DNA of 64,000 nt from assembly GCA_022736715.1 (NCBI GenBank), contig DZDJ01000012.1, positions 1 through 64,000 on the forward strand, given 5' to 3'. Both the position numbers and the translations under genes were made by a program. Of the stretch, positions 29,265 to 38,982 are shown piece by piece. The notes under the pieces are model-generated. The model was given only the letters and a program-made list of their open reading frames with translations, had not been told where the DNA came from and did not search any database. The DNA is from Edaphobacter aggregans (GTDB lineage Bacteria; Acidobacteriota; Terriglobia; Terriglobales; Acidobacteriaceae). The stretch's first letter is position 1; every line of letters starts with the position of its first letter.

Positions 29265-29746
29265 ACGGTTACCGGTGCAGACAGATAACCGCCGTCGGGG
29301 GTGTGGGGAAGTGGGAAGAGCGTAGCGATTTCCACTTCCCCACACCCCTTGTTGTTTGCGGTCAGCCACGCTGCTGGTGCGGGTGGCCTGTAGCCCAGCG
29401 ACGAGTGCGGCCTGACCGTGTTGTAGTGGACGCGCCAGCGTTCAGCCAGCACGCGCAGTTCTTTCATCGAGTAAAAGATTTCTCCGTTCAGAAACTCATC
29501 CCGCAGCTTGCTGTTGAAGCTCTCGCAGTAGCCGTTCTCCCACGGGCTACCTGGTTCGATGTACAACGTATTTGCTCCCGTACCTGCCAGCCATTTTCGC
29601 AGCTCTTTGGCCACGAACTCCGGGCCATTGTCCGAACGCAGGTGTTCCGGAATTCCTTTCATCACCATCACGTCGGCCAACGCTTCGATCACTCTGGCAC
29701 TGCACCATCGTCGTTCAGCACGGATCAGCAGGCACTCCCGCGTGTG
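29210..29746 (-). mobile_element. 3' fragment of an IS3-family orfB transposase
   Basis: VIEALADVMVMKGIPEHLRSDNGPEFVAKELRKWL...YIEPGSPWENGYCESFNSKLRDEFLNGEIFYSMKEL...HYNTVRPHSSLGYRPPAP; in frame upstream to HTRECLLIRAERRW only. Confidence 0.9.
29297..29348. repeat. 17-bp inverted repeat hairpin at the IS3 remnant end
   Basis: GGGGTGTGGGGAAGTGG...CCACTTCCCCACACCCC. Confidence 0.85.
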
Positions 29747-29805
29747 CGGGGGGGCCTTGATCGAGAGCTACAAAGTATCGACGGCCAAGGGTCTATCCCC
29801 GCGGG

Positions 29806-29829
29806 GCTCCCGTGAAGTACCTGTCCCAT
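29806..29829 (-). mobile_element. Possible first codons of an IS481-type transposase
   Basis: AGAAGGAGGCACT-ATG followed by MGQVLHGS, then diverges. Confidence 0.4.
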
Positions 29830-30005
29830 AGTGCCTCCTTCTGGCGTTCAGAAAAGTATGCACCATCTATCTCTGGGACCAAACAGCCGGGCCTGATTGC
29901 TCTTGGCCGACAGCCGCGATGGAAGCTGGCATCAGCGATCACGTTTTGGAAATCGCAGAATTGGTTGCGCTGCTTAAATTAAACTTGACCAGTTCCCGCT
30001 TGCGG

Positions 30006-30131
30006 CTAAAGCAAAAGCAGGGTTACTGTAAGGCATACACTTTTTTGCAGGGAGTGCCCGGCCGCCACTCCCTGCTGGTCGCGCCGGCTCCGGGCCTGCG
30101 GCTTCTCTTACTCTCGCTGCTTCTGTTTTAG
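30006..30131. repeat. Dispersed palindromic repeat, family 2, copy B (both termini visible)
   Basis: CTAAAGCAAAAGCAGGG...CTGCTTCTGTTTTAG terminal inverted repeat; internal GCAGGGAGTGCCCGGCCGCCACTCCCTGC. Confidence 0.85.
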
Positions 30132-30222
30132 GGCAGTTCGCAGATTAAATAGAAACAGCTTTCGCTACTTACGCCACCATTACGGCTCACAGAGCAGAAC
30201 AGGTGGAGAAAGGAACATTTGC

Positions 30223-30624
30223 ATGAAAACCAGGTTCCTGGTAACGGCCATTCTCGCTATTTCTGCTGTCCCCAATATGGCACACGCCCAGACCGCTCCG
30301 GCTGCTAACCACATTTACTCTCATTCAGAATTGATGCGCCTGATTCGCACCGCCCATACTCCGGACGAATTCAATGCGCTTGCGGACTACTTCGATCGAA
30401 AACATGAGCAAAATACCCAAAAGGCGAAGGACGAACAGACAGAGTTGAACCGCCGTCTCGCGGCCCCCTATCTTTCTCCAAAGTATCCAACTCCTGTAGA
30501 TACTGCGAGGAGACGCCTCCAGTATTACAAGGCAGAGGCGGAAGAATATGAGCATCGAGCGGATACATATCGACAAAAAGCAAAGGAAATGAGCGGCACG
30601 ACGCATTCACCGGACAGTCATTGA
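30223..30624 (+). CDS. Secreted hypothetical protein
   Basis: MKTRFLVTAILAISAVPNMAHAQ signal; coiled-coil-like rest. Confidence 0.7.
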   Translation: MKTRFLVTAILAISAVPNMAHAQTAPAANHIYSHSELMRLIRTAHTPDEFNALADYFDRKHEQNTQKAKDEQTELNRRLAAPYLSPKYPTPVDTARRRLQYYKAEAEEYEHRADTYRQKAKEMSGTTHSPDSH

Positions 30625-30877
30625 GTCTAAAGACGGGTCCCTCGTGTTTGCTATATACATAGGGTACGTGTCTTACCAGTCTCCCTGCTTTCTGCCGTGC
30701 CATCACACCAGGCCAATGGTTGCGGTGTCCTGATGGTTCTGCAGTGTGCCAGAGGCCCCGGACGGGAAGAATAAATGGTTCGCCAGTCGCGCCGTTGTTC
30801 CGCCGTCCCCATAAAACCTTTGCCAAACGTGTGTCGGAATGTGCCGGCCGACGCTGCCAGAGCTTGTGTTGTCCCGC

Positions 30878-30989
30878 TATAGCGGGACAACAGTTTTCGT
30901 GGAGTTTCCGGGGACATGCAGGACGGCTTTTTCTTGAGGAAAAGCCATTCAGGGCGTCACTTCCCTCTACACCAACTGGAAAACCGCTA
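30878..30989. repeat. Dispersed nested-palindromic repeat, family 1, copy C
   Basis: Shared TTTTCGTGGAGTTTCC..GACATGCAGGACGGCTTTTTCTTGAGGAAAAGCC..CCCTCTACACCAACTGGAAAACCGCTATA; left end lies in a 22-bp palindrome at 30869-30890. Confidence 0.88.
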
Positions 30990-31015
30990 TAGCGCAAAAG
31001 CAGAGTGAGTGTAAG
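30990..31015. repeat. Partial family 2 repeat end abutting family 1 copy C
   Basis: GCGCAAAAGCAGAGTGAGTGTAAGAC vs AAGCAAAAGCAGAGAGAGTGTAAGCC at 35553. Confidence 0.55.
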
Positions 31016-31118
31016 ACTGGACTGCCCGGCGAATCTGGCAGCAGTTGACAAGAAAAAACCGGACAAAAGTAGCTTTGGTTGCGCTTTGTGTTCATTGTTG
31101 CAAATAAATCAGTGGTGA

Positions 31119-33839
31119 TTATCCCGCCGGGTCATAGTTGAGATTTGGCCCAAGCCAGCGCTCAACTTCTTCCATGCCCATTCCTTTGCGTTGTTGATAA
31201 TCATCGACCTGGTCGCGGCCAATTTTGCCGAGACTGAAGTAGCGCGATTGTGGGTGAGCAAAGTAGATTCCGCTCACACTGGAGCCCGGCCACATCGCAA
31301 AAGACTCGGTGATCTTCATCCCTGTATTGGCCTCTACATTCAGCAGCCGCCAGATGGTCCCTTTTTCGGTGTGATCGGGAGACGCAGGATACCCCGGAGC
31401 GGGGCGGATGCCACGATATTTTTCGTGGATCAGATCTTCTCTACCGAGGTGCTCTTCGCGGCCATAGCCCCACTCTTCACGCACGCGCTTATGAAGGCAT
31501 TCTGCAAATGCTTCGGCCAGACGGTCCGCGAGTGCCTCTGCCATAATTGCGCTGTAATCGTCATACTCTGCGCGATAGCGGTCACAGAGTGCTTTTAGTC
31601 CAATGCCACTGGTGACGGCGAAGGCACCAATGTAATCCGGCAGTCCGGTTTCCTTGGGCGCGACAAAGTCTGCGAGCGAACGGCAGGGCTCATTGCCTTC
31701 ACGGTTTGCCTGCTGACGCAGGAAGTAAAAACGATCGAGTACCTTCTGCCGCGAGTTGTCTGTATACAGCTCAATATCATCGCCCACAGCATTGGCAGGG
31801 AAGAAGCCGTAGACTCCATGAGCGGTGATGGGTTGTTCCTGGATGATCTTGTCCAGCATCACGTTGGCGTCTGCAAAAATCTGTTGTGCCTGAGCGCCCT
31901 GCTTTTCATCTTCCAGAATGCGAGGGTAAATGCCTTTGAGGCCCCAGGTATGGAAGAGCGGAGACCAGTCAATAAAGTCACGAAGAACAGCAAGCGGAAA
32001 GGAGTTCAAGACGCGCACACCGGTGAATTCCGGGGCGGCGATGTCCTCTGTGCGCCATTCAACAGGTGTACGTCTGGAGCGCGCAGTTTCGATTGGAATG
32101 GTTTGTTGGCGGGGCGCGGCATGTGCTTTGCGCACCTCTGCATATTCGGCATAATGCTGCGCAACAAAGGCAGGCTTGATCTCATCGCTTAGCAAGCTGG
32201 TGGTGACTGGTACGGCGCGGCTGGCATCTGTTACATGCACGACAGGCTGGCTGTAGTGGGGCGCAATTTTGATGGCAGTGTGCGCGCGGCTGGTGGTGGC
32301 TCCGCCAATGAGCAGCGGCTGTTGAAAACCCTGCCGCTCCATTTCGCGGGCCACGTGCACCATTTCATCGAGCGATGGAGTGATCAGGCCGCTCAACCCA
32401 ATGATGTCAGCGTTCTCGGTCCGGGCGCGCTCCAGAATTTTTTCAGCTGGAACCATTACGCCCATGTCAATAACTTCGTAGTTGTTGCAGGCCAGGACGA
32501 CGCCAACGATATTTTTGCCAATGTCGTGAACATCGCCCTTGACGGTGGCAAGGACGATCTTTCCTTGCGTTCTGACCTGTTGGCCAGCCGCGGCCGCGGC
32601 CGCCTTTTCCGCTTCCATGAATGGAGTCAGATAAGCGACGGCCTTTTTCATCACGCGGGCAGACTTGACCACTTGCGGCAGGAACATTTTTCCGGCACCA
32701 AACAGATCGCCGACAACACCCATGCCCGCCATCAATGGACCTTCAATGACCAGCAGCGGGCGGACAAGTTTTGCGTGAGCTTCTTCCGTGTCAGCATCTA
32801 TATAGGCATCAATGCCTTTGACCAGGGCGTGCGTGAGGCGCTCTTCTACTGTACCGTTGCGCCACTCTTCGATCTTCTTCTCGTTTGCTGTTGTGCCCGC
32901 ACCGGCAGCCTTCAGTATTTCGCCATACTCAACCAACCGCTCAGTTGCATCCGGGCCACGGTTGAGCAAAACATCCTCGACCAGTTTCTTCAGTTCGGGT
33001 TCAATTTCCTCGTAAATTTCCAATTGGCCAGCATTGACGATGCCCATATCAAGGCCGGCCGCAATGGCATGATAAAGAAATGCGGCGTGCATGGCCTCGC
33101 GTACTTTATTGTTCCCGCGAAAGCTGAAGGAGATGTTCGAAACGCCACCGCTTACTTTTGCATGTGGAAGATTCTGTTTGATCCACCGGGTTGCGTTGAT
33201 GAAATCGACAGCATAGTTGTTGTGTTCCTCCATGCCCGTTGCCACAGTGAGGATGTTGGGATCAAAGATAATGTCTTCCGGGGGAAGGCCAATGTCCTCC
33301 ACCAGAATGCGGTAGGCGCGCCCGCAGATGCGGGTTTTATCTTCATAAGTAGCGGCCTGCCCTTGCTCGTCGAAGGCCATAACAACAACTGCAGCACCGT
33401 ATTTGTGAACAGTGGCGGCGTGCTGGCGAAATTTAGCTACGCCCTCTTTCAATGAAATTGAATTGACAATGCCTTTGCCTTGCAGACATTTGAGCCCAGC
33501 TTCGATGACTTCCCATTTGGAGGAGTCGATCATGAACGGGACTTTTGCAACCTCAGGCTCGCTCGCAAGCAGTTGTAAAAAGCGCGTCATGGCGGCGACG
33601 CCATCAATCATGCCTTCATCCATGCAGATATCGATGACGTTTGCACCGTTCTCCACCTGCTGCCGTGCGATGCTGACGGCTTCTTCGTACTTGCCTTGCT
33701 TGACCAATTTTGCGAATTTGGGGGAACCAGCCACATTGGTCCGCTCGCCAATCATGATGAAAACACCTGGCTGTTGCGTAAACGGTTGTGAGCCAGACAA
33801 ACGAAGTGGCTTTATTTCACTTGCTGTAACTAAGTTCAT
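31119..33839 (-). CDS. metH: Methionine synthase, pterin-binding/cobalamin-binding/activation modules
   Basis: [53 protein letters not shown]-type activation domain. Confidence 0.95.
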   Translation of the reverse strand: MNLVTASEIKPLRLSGSQPFTQQPGVFIMIGERTNVAGSPKFAKLVKQGKYEEAVSIARQQVENGANVIDICMDEGMIDGVAAMTRFLQLLASEPEVAKVPFMIDSSKWEVIEAGLKCLQGKGIVNSISLKEGVAKFRQHAATVHKYGAAVVVMAFDEQGQAATYEDKTRICGRAYRILVEDIGLPPEDIIFDPNILTVATGMEEHNNYAVDFINATRWIKQNLPHAKVSGGVSNISFSFRGNNKVREAMHAAFLYHAIAAGLDMGIVNAGQLEIYEEIEPELKKLVEDVLLNRGPDATERLVEYGEILKAAGAGTTANEKKIEEWRNGTVEERLTHALVKGIDAYIDADTEEAHAKLVRPLLVIEGPLMAGMGVVGDLFGAGKMFLPQVVKSARVMKKAVAYLTPFMEAEKAAAAAAGQQVRTQGKIVLATVKGDVHDIGKNIVGVVLACNNYEVIDMGVMVPAEKILERARTENADIIGLSGLITPSLDEMVHVAREMERQGFQQPLLIGGATTSRAHTAIKIAPHYSQPVVHVTDASRAVPVTTSLLSDEIKPAFVAQHYAEYAEVRKAHAAPRQQTIPIETARSRRTPVEWRTEDIAAPEFTGVRVLNSFPLAVLRDFIDWSPLFHTWGLKGIYPRILEDEKQGAQAQQIFADANVMLDKIIQEQPITAHGVYGFFPANAVGDDIELYTDNSRQKVLDRFYFLRQQANREGNEPCRSLADFVAPKETGLPDYIGAFAVTSGIGLKALCDRYRAEYDDYSAIMAEALADRLAEAFAECLHKRVREEWGYGREEHLGREDLIHEKYRGIRPAPGYPASPDHTEKGTIWRLLNVEANTGMKITESFAMWPGSSVSGIYFAHPQSRYFSLGKIGRDQVDDYQQRKGMGMEEVERWLGPNLNYDPAG

Positions 33840-34960
33840 GCCTTGCTCTTTCCAGCGTATGACTCTGCAACGGAGACGGAACCGAATTCGCGGGGTGGTT
33901 GTCCGTCCAGTGCTTTCGCAATAGCGGCGATATGTTCTGGCGTGTTGCCGCAGCAGCCACCAGCTATATTGATCAGACCTCCATGTGCAAACTCGCTGAG
34001 ATACCGCGCCATGTCCTTTGGTTCCAGATCGAACCCAGTCGGCGAAAGCGGGTTGGGCAGTCCGGCATTGGGGTATGCGGAGATGGCCACGTTGGCCCTG
34101 CCGGAAAGCTCTTCAAGAAAGGGATACATCAGGTCCGGGCCAAGCGAACAGTTCAGGCCGACGGACAGTGGCTTCGCATGCTCGACTGCTGTCCAGAAGG
34201 CCTGCACCGTTTGAGCTGAAATCATGGTTTCGCCACCGCGGCCTACCGCAGCGGAAAGCATAATTGGCAGCTCCTTTCCATCCTGATCGAAGACCTCGCG
34301 GATGGCGACGAGGGCGGCCTTTGCGTTGAGCGAATCGAAGATGGTTTCCACCAGCAACAGATCGACGCCGCCAGCAATCAAGGCGCGCACCTGCTGCACA
34401 TAGGCTGCCTTTACCTGATCGAAGGCGACAACGCGGAATCCCGGGTCTTCCGCATCGGGCGAATTGGAAAGTGACACGGTGAGCGGGCCGATAGCGCCAG
34501 CCACGAACCGCTGCCGGGATGTTGCATTGGCCACGCGGTCTGCCCATTCGCGGCACTGCCGTGCAGACTGCTCGTTGATCTCCCATGCAAGATCGCCCAG
34601 GAAGGAATCGTCGATAATCTTCTGGTAGAACTCTGGATCTTTGCGGCCACCATGCTCTCGCGGATCGTCTACGAAGAACTCGCTTTGGGAGATGCTCGTT
34701 GCGCCGAATGTGTTTGTTTCAATGATGTCGGCGCCCGCTTCCAGAAAGCGGCGGTGAATGTCGCAGATAATATCTGGCCGGGTCAGCGAAAAAATATCAC
34801 CATTATTCAGCAGGTCTTTTGGGGCGTCCCTGAACCGCTGCCCACGGATGTCGGCTTCCGTCATGCCGTAGGTGCGGATGGTGGTGCCCATCGCGCCATC
34901 AATGATGGCAATGCGTTGTAGAAGAATTTCCTGCAGAGGATGTAGGCCGGCTCTTGTCAT
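33836..34960 (-). CDS. metH: Homocysteine S-methyltransferase module of split methionine synthase
   Basis: [47 protein letters not shown]; 4-nt overlap with the downstream ORF. Confidence 0.93.
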   Translation of the reverse strand: MTRAGLHPLQEILLQRIAIIDGAMGTTIRTYGMTEADIRGQRFRDAPKDLLNNGDIFSLTRPDIICDIHRRFLEAGADIIETNTFGATSISQSEFFVDDPREHGGRKDPEFYQKIIDDSFLGDLAWEINEQSARQCREWADRVANATSRQRFVAGAIGPLTVSLSNSPDAEDPGFRVVAFDQVKAAYVQQVRALIAGGVDLLLVETIFDSLNAKAALVAIREVFDQDGKELPIMLSAAVGRGGETMISAQTVQAFWTAVEHAKPLSVGLNCSLGPDLMYPFLEELSGRANVAISAYPNAGLPNPLSPTGFDLEPKDMARYLSEFAHGGLINIAGGCCGNTPEHIAAIAKALDGQPPREFGSVSVAESYAGKSKA

Positions 34961-35551
34961 GTCTTCCCAATGGCGTTGAGAAATTTTCTGTGGTTTGGGC
35001 GAGCACAAATATGCTTGTCCTTCCCCCTCTGTTCCCGCTGCCAAATCATGTACAAGCCGCTTCTGCGCTGGACTCTGTTATCCATGGTTTGCCGGAACAG
35101 GCTGAACGCCATATCTGTCTATTATCGCATTTTGAAGCATAGCAACTTTGATTTCGTATTGCTGGATGGAGTACAGCAACTGCATGGTTGCAAGAGTGTA
35201 AATGCGCGGGAAAGAAACCACTGCCGCTTTCGCAAACAACAGAAAAAAATATACTTAGGCCAGCATATAGATGGCCATTGCCTCCGGATGAATTTGTGGC
35301 AAGCCGTGGCTGTTACGGGGCAGCGCCAGTTGCTGAAAAGGTGCTTCCAATGAATCAAGTTGATATGTGATTGGTTTGTGGCTGGCAAAAAAGGCGATCT
35401 CAATATCGAGGAGCCCATCGCGGAGCGGCAAAGATGTGATCGAGAAGTTGCAGTGCAGCGCGGTGATTGTGGCTGATGGTAACACGATGCTGCGATGGCA
35501 CCGGTTGCATTTTGCTGCCGTAGAATGCTTTGCCTTGTCATTGTCGGCGTT

Positions 35552-35678
35552 CAAGCAAAAGCAGAGAGAGTGTAAGCCGAAGCCGCACGCATTGAACCGG
35601 CGCTACCAACAGGGAGCGGCAGTTGAGCACTCCCTTCAAGAAGGCGTACACCTCTACAGTAGTGCTGCTGTTGCCTTA
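35552..35678. repeat. Dispersed palindromic repeat, family 2, copy C (inverted relative to copy A)
   Basis: AAGCAAAAGCAGAGAGAGTGTAAGCCGAAGCCGC...CTACCAACAGGGAGCGGCAGTTGAGCACTCCC. Confidence 0.7.
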
Positions 35679-35995
35679 ATCGCCTTCACGGCCAAGCCAG
35701 CCTGGATACGCCTCCAGCGTCAGCTCGCAGTTGTCCTTCCGTTCGACGATTTACCCGGCGGCGCTCAGGCCGTTGACTAGAGTCACGAAGTTGCGCAGAA
35801 ATGGCCCCGTGGTCTCCACAAACAGTCAGTGACTACGCCCCGGTTGCCACTGGATTTGCAGTTGTGTTACTACTGAGATGCTGCATTGGTGAAGGAATCC
35901 GCCATTAAATGCCTCTGGATACGGAAGGCTGATGACTCCTACAGAGGCGTAGGGGTGTTCTCGCTCCCGCGCTCTTAAACAGCAAAAGGAGCGAA

Positions 35996-36547
35996 ATGAT
36001 TGACTATCTAAGCCTGCCCATCGGAGATGAATCCCCCGAAATCGTCACGGCTGTGATCGAGATCCCCCAGGGATGCATTAATAAGTACGAGTACGATAAG
36101 AAGCTTCACGTCTTTCGGCTGGACCGCAACCTGCACTCGCCTGTGCATTATCCCGCTGACTACGGATTTATTCCTCGCACTTTGGCCGACGATGGCGATC
36201 CACTTGACATCCTGGTGCTTGGGGATGCGCCCACATTTCCCGGCTGCGTCTACACGGCTCGTCCGATCGGCCTCTTCCAGATGCTCGATCAGGGTGTGCC
36301 GGATGAGAAGATTCTGGCATACGCGACAGGCAATCCCCGCTTCAGTAGCATTCAAAACTACACCGAAGTACAGCCACATATTCTTCGCGAGGTAGAACAC
36401 TTTTTTTCGATCTACAAAGACCTTGAGGGAAAACGGACCAAAGTGCTTGGCTGGAAGGACCTTGATGCAGCACACGCCATCATACAAGCGAGTCATCAAC
36501 GATTTCCCGCAAAGGATGTTCGCCCCGCTGGCGCAGCCAGGGAGTGA
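35996..36547 (+). CDS. ppa: Inorganic pyrophosphatase (family I)
   Basis: VIEIPQGCINKYEYDKKLHVFRLDR; YPADYGFIPRTLADDGDPLDILVL. Confidence 0.95.
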   Translation: MIDYLSLPIGDESPEIVTAVIEIPQGCINKYEYDKKLHVFRLDRNLHSPVHYPADYGFIPRTLADDGDPLDILVLGDAPTFPGCVYTARPIGLFQMLDQGVPDEKILAYATGNPRFSSIQNYTEVQPHILREVEHFFSIYKDLEGKRTKVLGWKDLDAAHAIIQASHQRFPAKDVRPAGAARE

Positions 36548-37308
36548 GGTTCCGCATGGCCGTGTCCATCCTTCAGCAAACGCCAACAGCGAACTATCTG
36601 GCAGCGGTCGACAGGGTTGAAGAGATGGCGCGGTTGCAGGCGCAGGCCCAAAAGCGAAAATGCATGCTGATTTTCGGGCCTGAGACTGTGGGAAAAACAC
36701 GCCTTCTTGAGGTCTTCGTCAAGACACAACCATGGGCCCTGTATGTCAGCCATCTAAAGTCGCCTCGCGATCTTGTGCTCGCGCTGGTCGAAAAGCTTCG
36801 CAGTTTGAATAAACGAGAGGTACGACTGCCTTCAGACCCGCAAGCGCTGAGCACCTCCTCTCTCAAGGGAATTGTTCAGAGGGCCCTGGGTCTGGGACCA
36901 TTCATCCTCGTGCTCGATCATTTGTCTGGACCGTCACGCGTTCTGACCGGCATGATTAAGGAAATGAACTACTATGGGCGCACGCCCGTGTACTTTGCTG
37001 CACGCACTCCCCACATGGAAGACATTGGGACATTGCTGCCAATGTGCTCAGACCGTTCAGAACGTGTAGAGATAAAGAACTTTACTCCCGCTGTCGCGCT
37101 TGCATTTGCACAGCGGGAAGCGGAACGAACTTCCTTGTGCGCATCCAACCTTGAAAGCGCGTTGCAGTTCCTTGCTGAAGAAAGCGAAGGCAACCCGGGC
37201 GGAATCCTCCATATGATCAAAATGGCGCAACTTCCGAAATACCGGATGGACGGCCAGATCAAGGCACGCGTCCTGTACCTCGACTATCGAATGGGGCGCC
37301 GCCAATAA
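36544..37308 (+). CDS. P-loop ATPase of unassigned family
   Basis: Walker A GPETVGKT, Walker B-like FILVLDHL; GTGA overlap with ppa stop. Confidence 0.75.
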   Translation: MRFRMAVSILQQTPTANYLAAVDRVEEMARLQAQAQKRKCMLIFGPETVGKTRLLEVFVKTQPWALYVSHLKSPRDLVLALVEKLRSLNKREVRLPSDPQALSTSSLKGIVQRALGLGPFILVLDHLSGPSRVLTGMIKEMNYYGRTPVYFAARTPHMEDIGTLLPMCSDRSERVEIKNFTPAVALAFAQREAERTSLCASNLESALQFLAEESEGNPGGILHMIKMAQLPKYRMDGQIKARVLYLDYRMGRRQ

Positions 37309-37407
37309 CGCATCATTTTGAGTGGCGAAGTAAACATGCAATAGATCGCCTGCGAAACCCCTGAAAATCTTCGAGCCATGGAGTGGCTGGGCTGTTATCC
37401 CGCGCTG

Positions 37408-37500
37408 TCAATATCCCGGTTGCTGAAGTGGGAAGATGCCAACCTGCGCCTGCTTCAACACTCCTATGATCTGCTCCACGCTGAAGCGCTTCTTCTTCAT
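37408..37500 (-). mobile_element. 5' fragment of an IS3-family orfA
   Basis: MKKKRFSVEQIIGVLKQAQVG then frame loss and stop. Confidence 0.7.
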
Positions 37501-37581
37501 CAGCCAACCCTCCGCCTTTACAGGCTCAGTTCTGGCCGAAGACTATCATTGCAACTGGTTCAGGAATAACGGGGCCGGTCA

Positions 37582-37701
37582 GTCAAGGTAGTGCAGGAGT
37601 TGTTGCGCCATGCGAGTACGAAGATCACGCTGGATGTTTATGCGCAGGCCGTGACTTCGGACAAGCGAAAAGCTCAGTCGAGGGTGGCGAGAATGCTGTA
37701 G
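37582..37701 (+). pseudogene. C-terminal remnant of a tyrosine recombinase/phage integrase
   Basis: VKVVQELLRHASTKITLDVYAQAVTSDKRKAQSRVARML*, including the HxxxxxTxxxY catalytic box; no upstream coding. Confidence 0.8.
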
Positions 37702-37780
37702 GAAACGATGGGGGCGAAGGCAGGGAGAATCTTTTTGAACCCTCGGCCATTTCTGCAGAAGCTGTAAGTGATTGAATATA

Positions 37781-37857
37781 TGGTAGGCACGAGGAGACTC
37801 GAACTCCTGACCTCTACCGTGTCAAGGTAGCGCTCTAACCAACTGAGCTACGCGCCT
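37781..37857 (-). tRNA. tRNA-Val (anticodon GAC), CCA encoded
   Basis: AGGCGCG acceptor, CTACC-TTGACAC-GGTAG, AGGAGTTCGAGTCTCCT, CGTGCCT-A-CCA. Confidence 0.95.
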
Positions 37858-37969
37858 GCATAGTGCGGCAGATTCAGTGTAAATCGCCCTTCTCAAATGA
37901 GCAAATGTGGTTGCATTTCAGGCATTTAAAGGGGCAATTGCGCTAGGATGAGTCTGGGCCTGCCCGTTT

Positions 37970-38569
37970 TTGTACGCCTGGAGAAAGTTCAACGTGCTCA
38001 GTCAACTTCGTGCTGCTCCGAACCAGTTAACGCTTCTGCGCCTGTGCATCATTCCATTTCTGGTAAATGCTGTGCTGGAGCGGGATTTTCGCGTTGCCTT
38101 TGTGTTGTTTCTGCTGGCGGGGCTAAGCGACGGCCTGGATGGCCTTCTGGCGCGTTGGCTGCATCAGCGCACAGTGCTTGGCCAATATCTGGATCCAATT
38201 GCAGACAAACTGCTGCTCAGCACGCTCTTTCTGGTGCTGACAAAAGTCGGTCTGGTGCGCCGCTATATCACGGTTCTTGTCTTCAGCCGCGATCTTGGCA
38301 TTCTGCTGGTTGCCACGTTGCTGTTTGCGACGGTTGGGCTGCGGGACTTTCGTCCCAGTATTTTCGGCAAGGCAAACACGCTTGCGCAGATCGCAGCCGT
38401 TACGACGGCCCTGCTCAGTCAGTTGTATGCGCCCGCATGGGTGGTTCTGCTGCGTCGCGGAGCCATGGCCAGTACCGTTGTGCTGACAGTTGTTTCTGGT
38501 TTTCACTATGTATGGCTGGTCGGTCGCCGGCTCGCCGTGCTCAGCGCCTCTAACTCCGCTTCGCACTGA
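37970..38569 (+). CDS. CDP-alcohol phosphatidyltransferase (PgsA-like)
   Basis: LSDGLDGLLARWLHQRTVLGQYLDPIADKLLL motif; non-ATG start, exact start uncertain. Confidence 0.88.
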   Translation: MYAWRKFNVLSQLRAAPNQLTLLRLCIIPFLVNAVLERDFRVAFVLFLLAGLSDGLDGLLARWLHQRTVLGQYLDPIADKLLLSTLFLVLTKVGLVRRYITVLVFSRDLGILLVATLLFATVGLRDFRPSIFGKANTLAQIAAVTTALLSQLYAPAWVVLLRRGAMASTVVLTVVSGFHYVWLVGRRLAVLSASNSASH

Positions 38570-38581
38570 CAGCGTGGCTGT

Positions 38582-38752
38582 TCAGCTTTCATCTTTCTTG
38601 GTAGCTTCCTCAATGGCCATGTCCCGGAACTCGTCGGAGTCGAAGACCTCCCCGCATTCCAGGCACTCCACGTATTCAATGTCCTCGTCCTCATCGCGTG
38701 CCACCACGCGAATCCTGGGGTGCTTGCAATTCGAATTCATGTTCGAATTCAT
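38582..38752 (-). CDS. Small zinc-ribbon-like protein (56 aa, absent from ORF track)
   Basis: Manual translation MNSNMNSNCKHPRIRVVARDEDEDIEYVECLECGEVFDSDEFRDMAIEEATKKDES*. Confidence 0.7.
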   Translation of the reverse strand: MNSNMNSNCKHPRIRVVARDEDEDIEYVECLECGEVFDSDEFRDMAIEEATKKDES

Positions 38753-38982
38753 GAAGGATCTACCAATCAGCGGGTCTGAACCACGATGGCAGGATTTTCC
38801 TTTGTAAAGACACCCTTGTCAAATCCCAAATTGGTAAAAAACCTTCCTTCTACAAACTATTGCCAAGTGGACAGGAATCGCCGTACACTAAACGCAGACT
38901 GGAATGGTCTATTTTTCGGGGGCTCCCGTGATTTTGCGGGAAGCTGCCGGAACAGGGGAGATTCCACGTCGGGCAGGTTTAC

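Noticed and set aside
34961-35160. Cobalamin, SAM or SAH riboswitch upstream of split metH
   Set aside because: No B12-box or SAM-I core motifs recognised on the minus strand
35680-35870. Possible transposase remnant (minus frame ETTGPFLRNFVTLVNGLSAAG)
   Set aside because: Short, interrupted by stops and not matched to a family I can name
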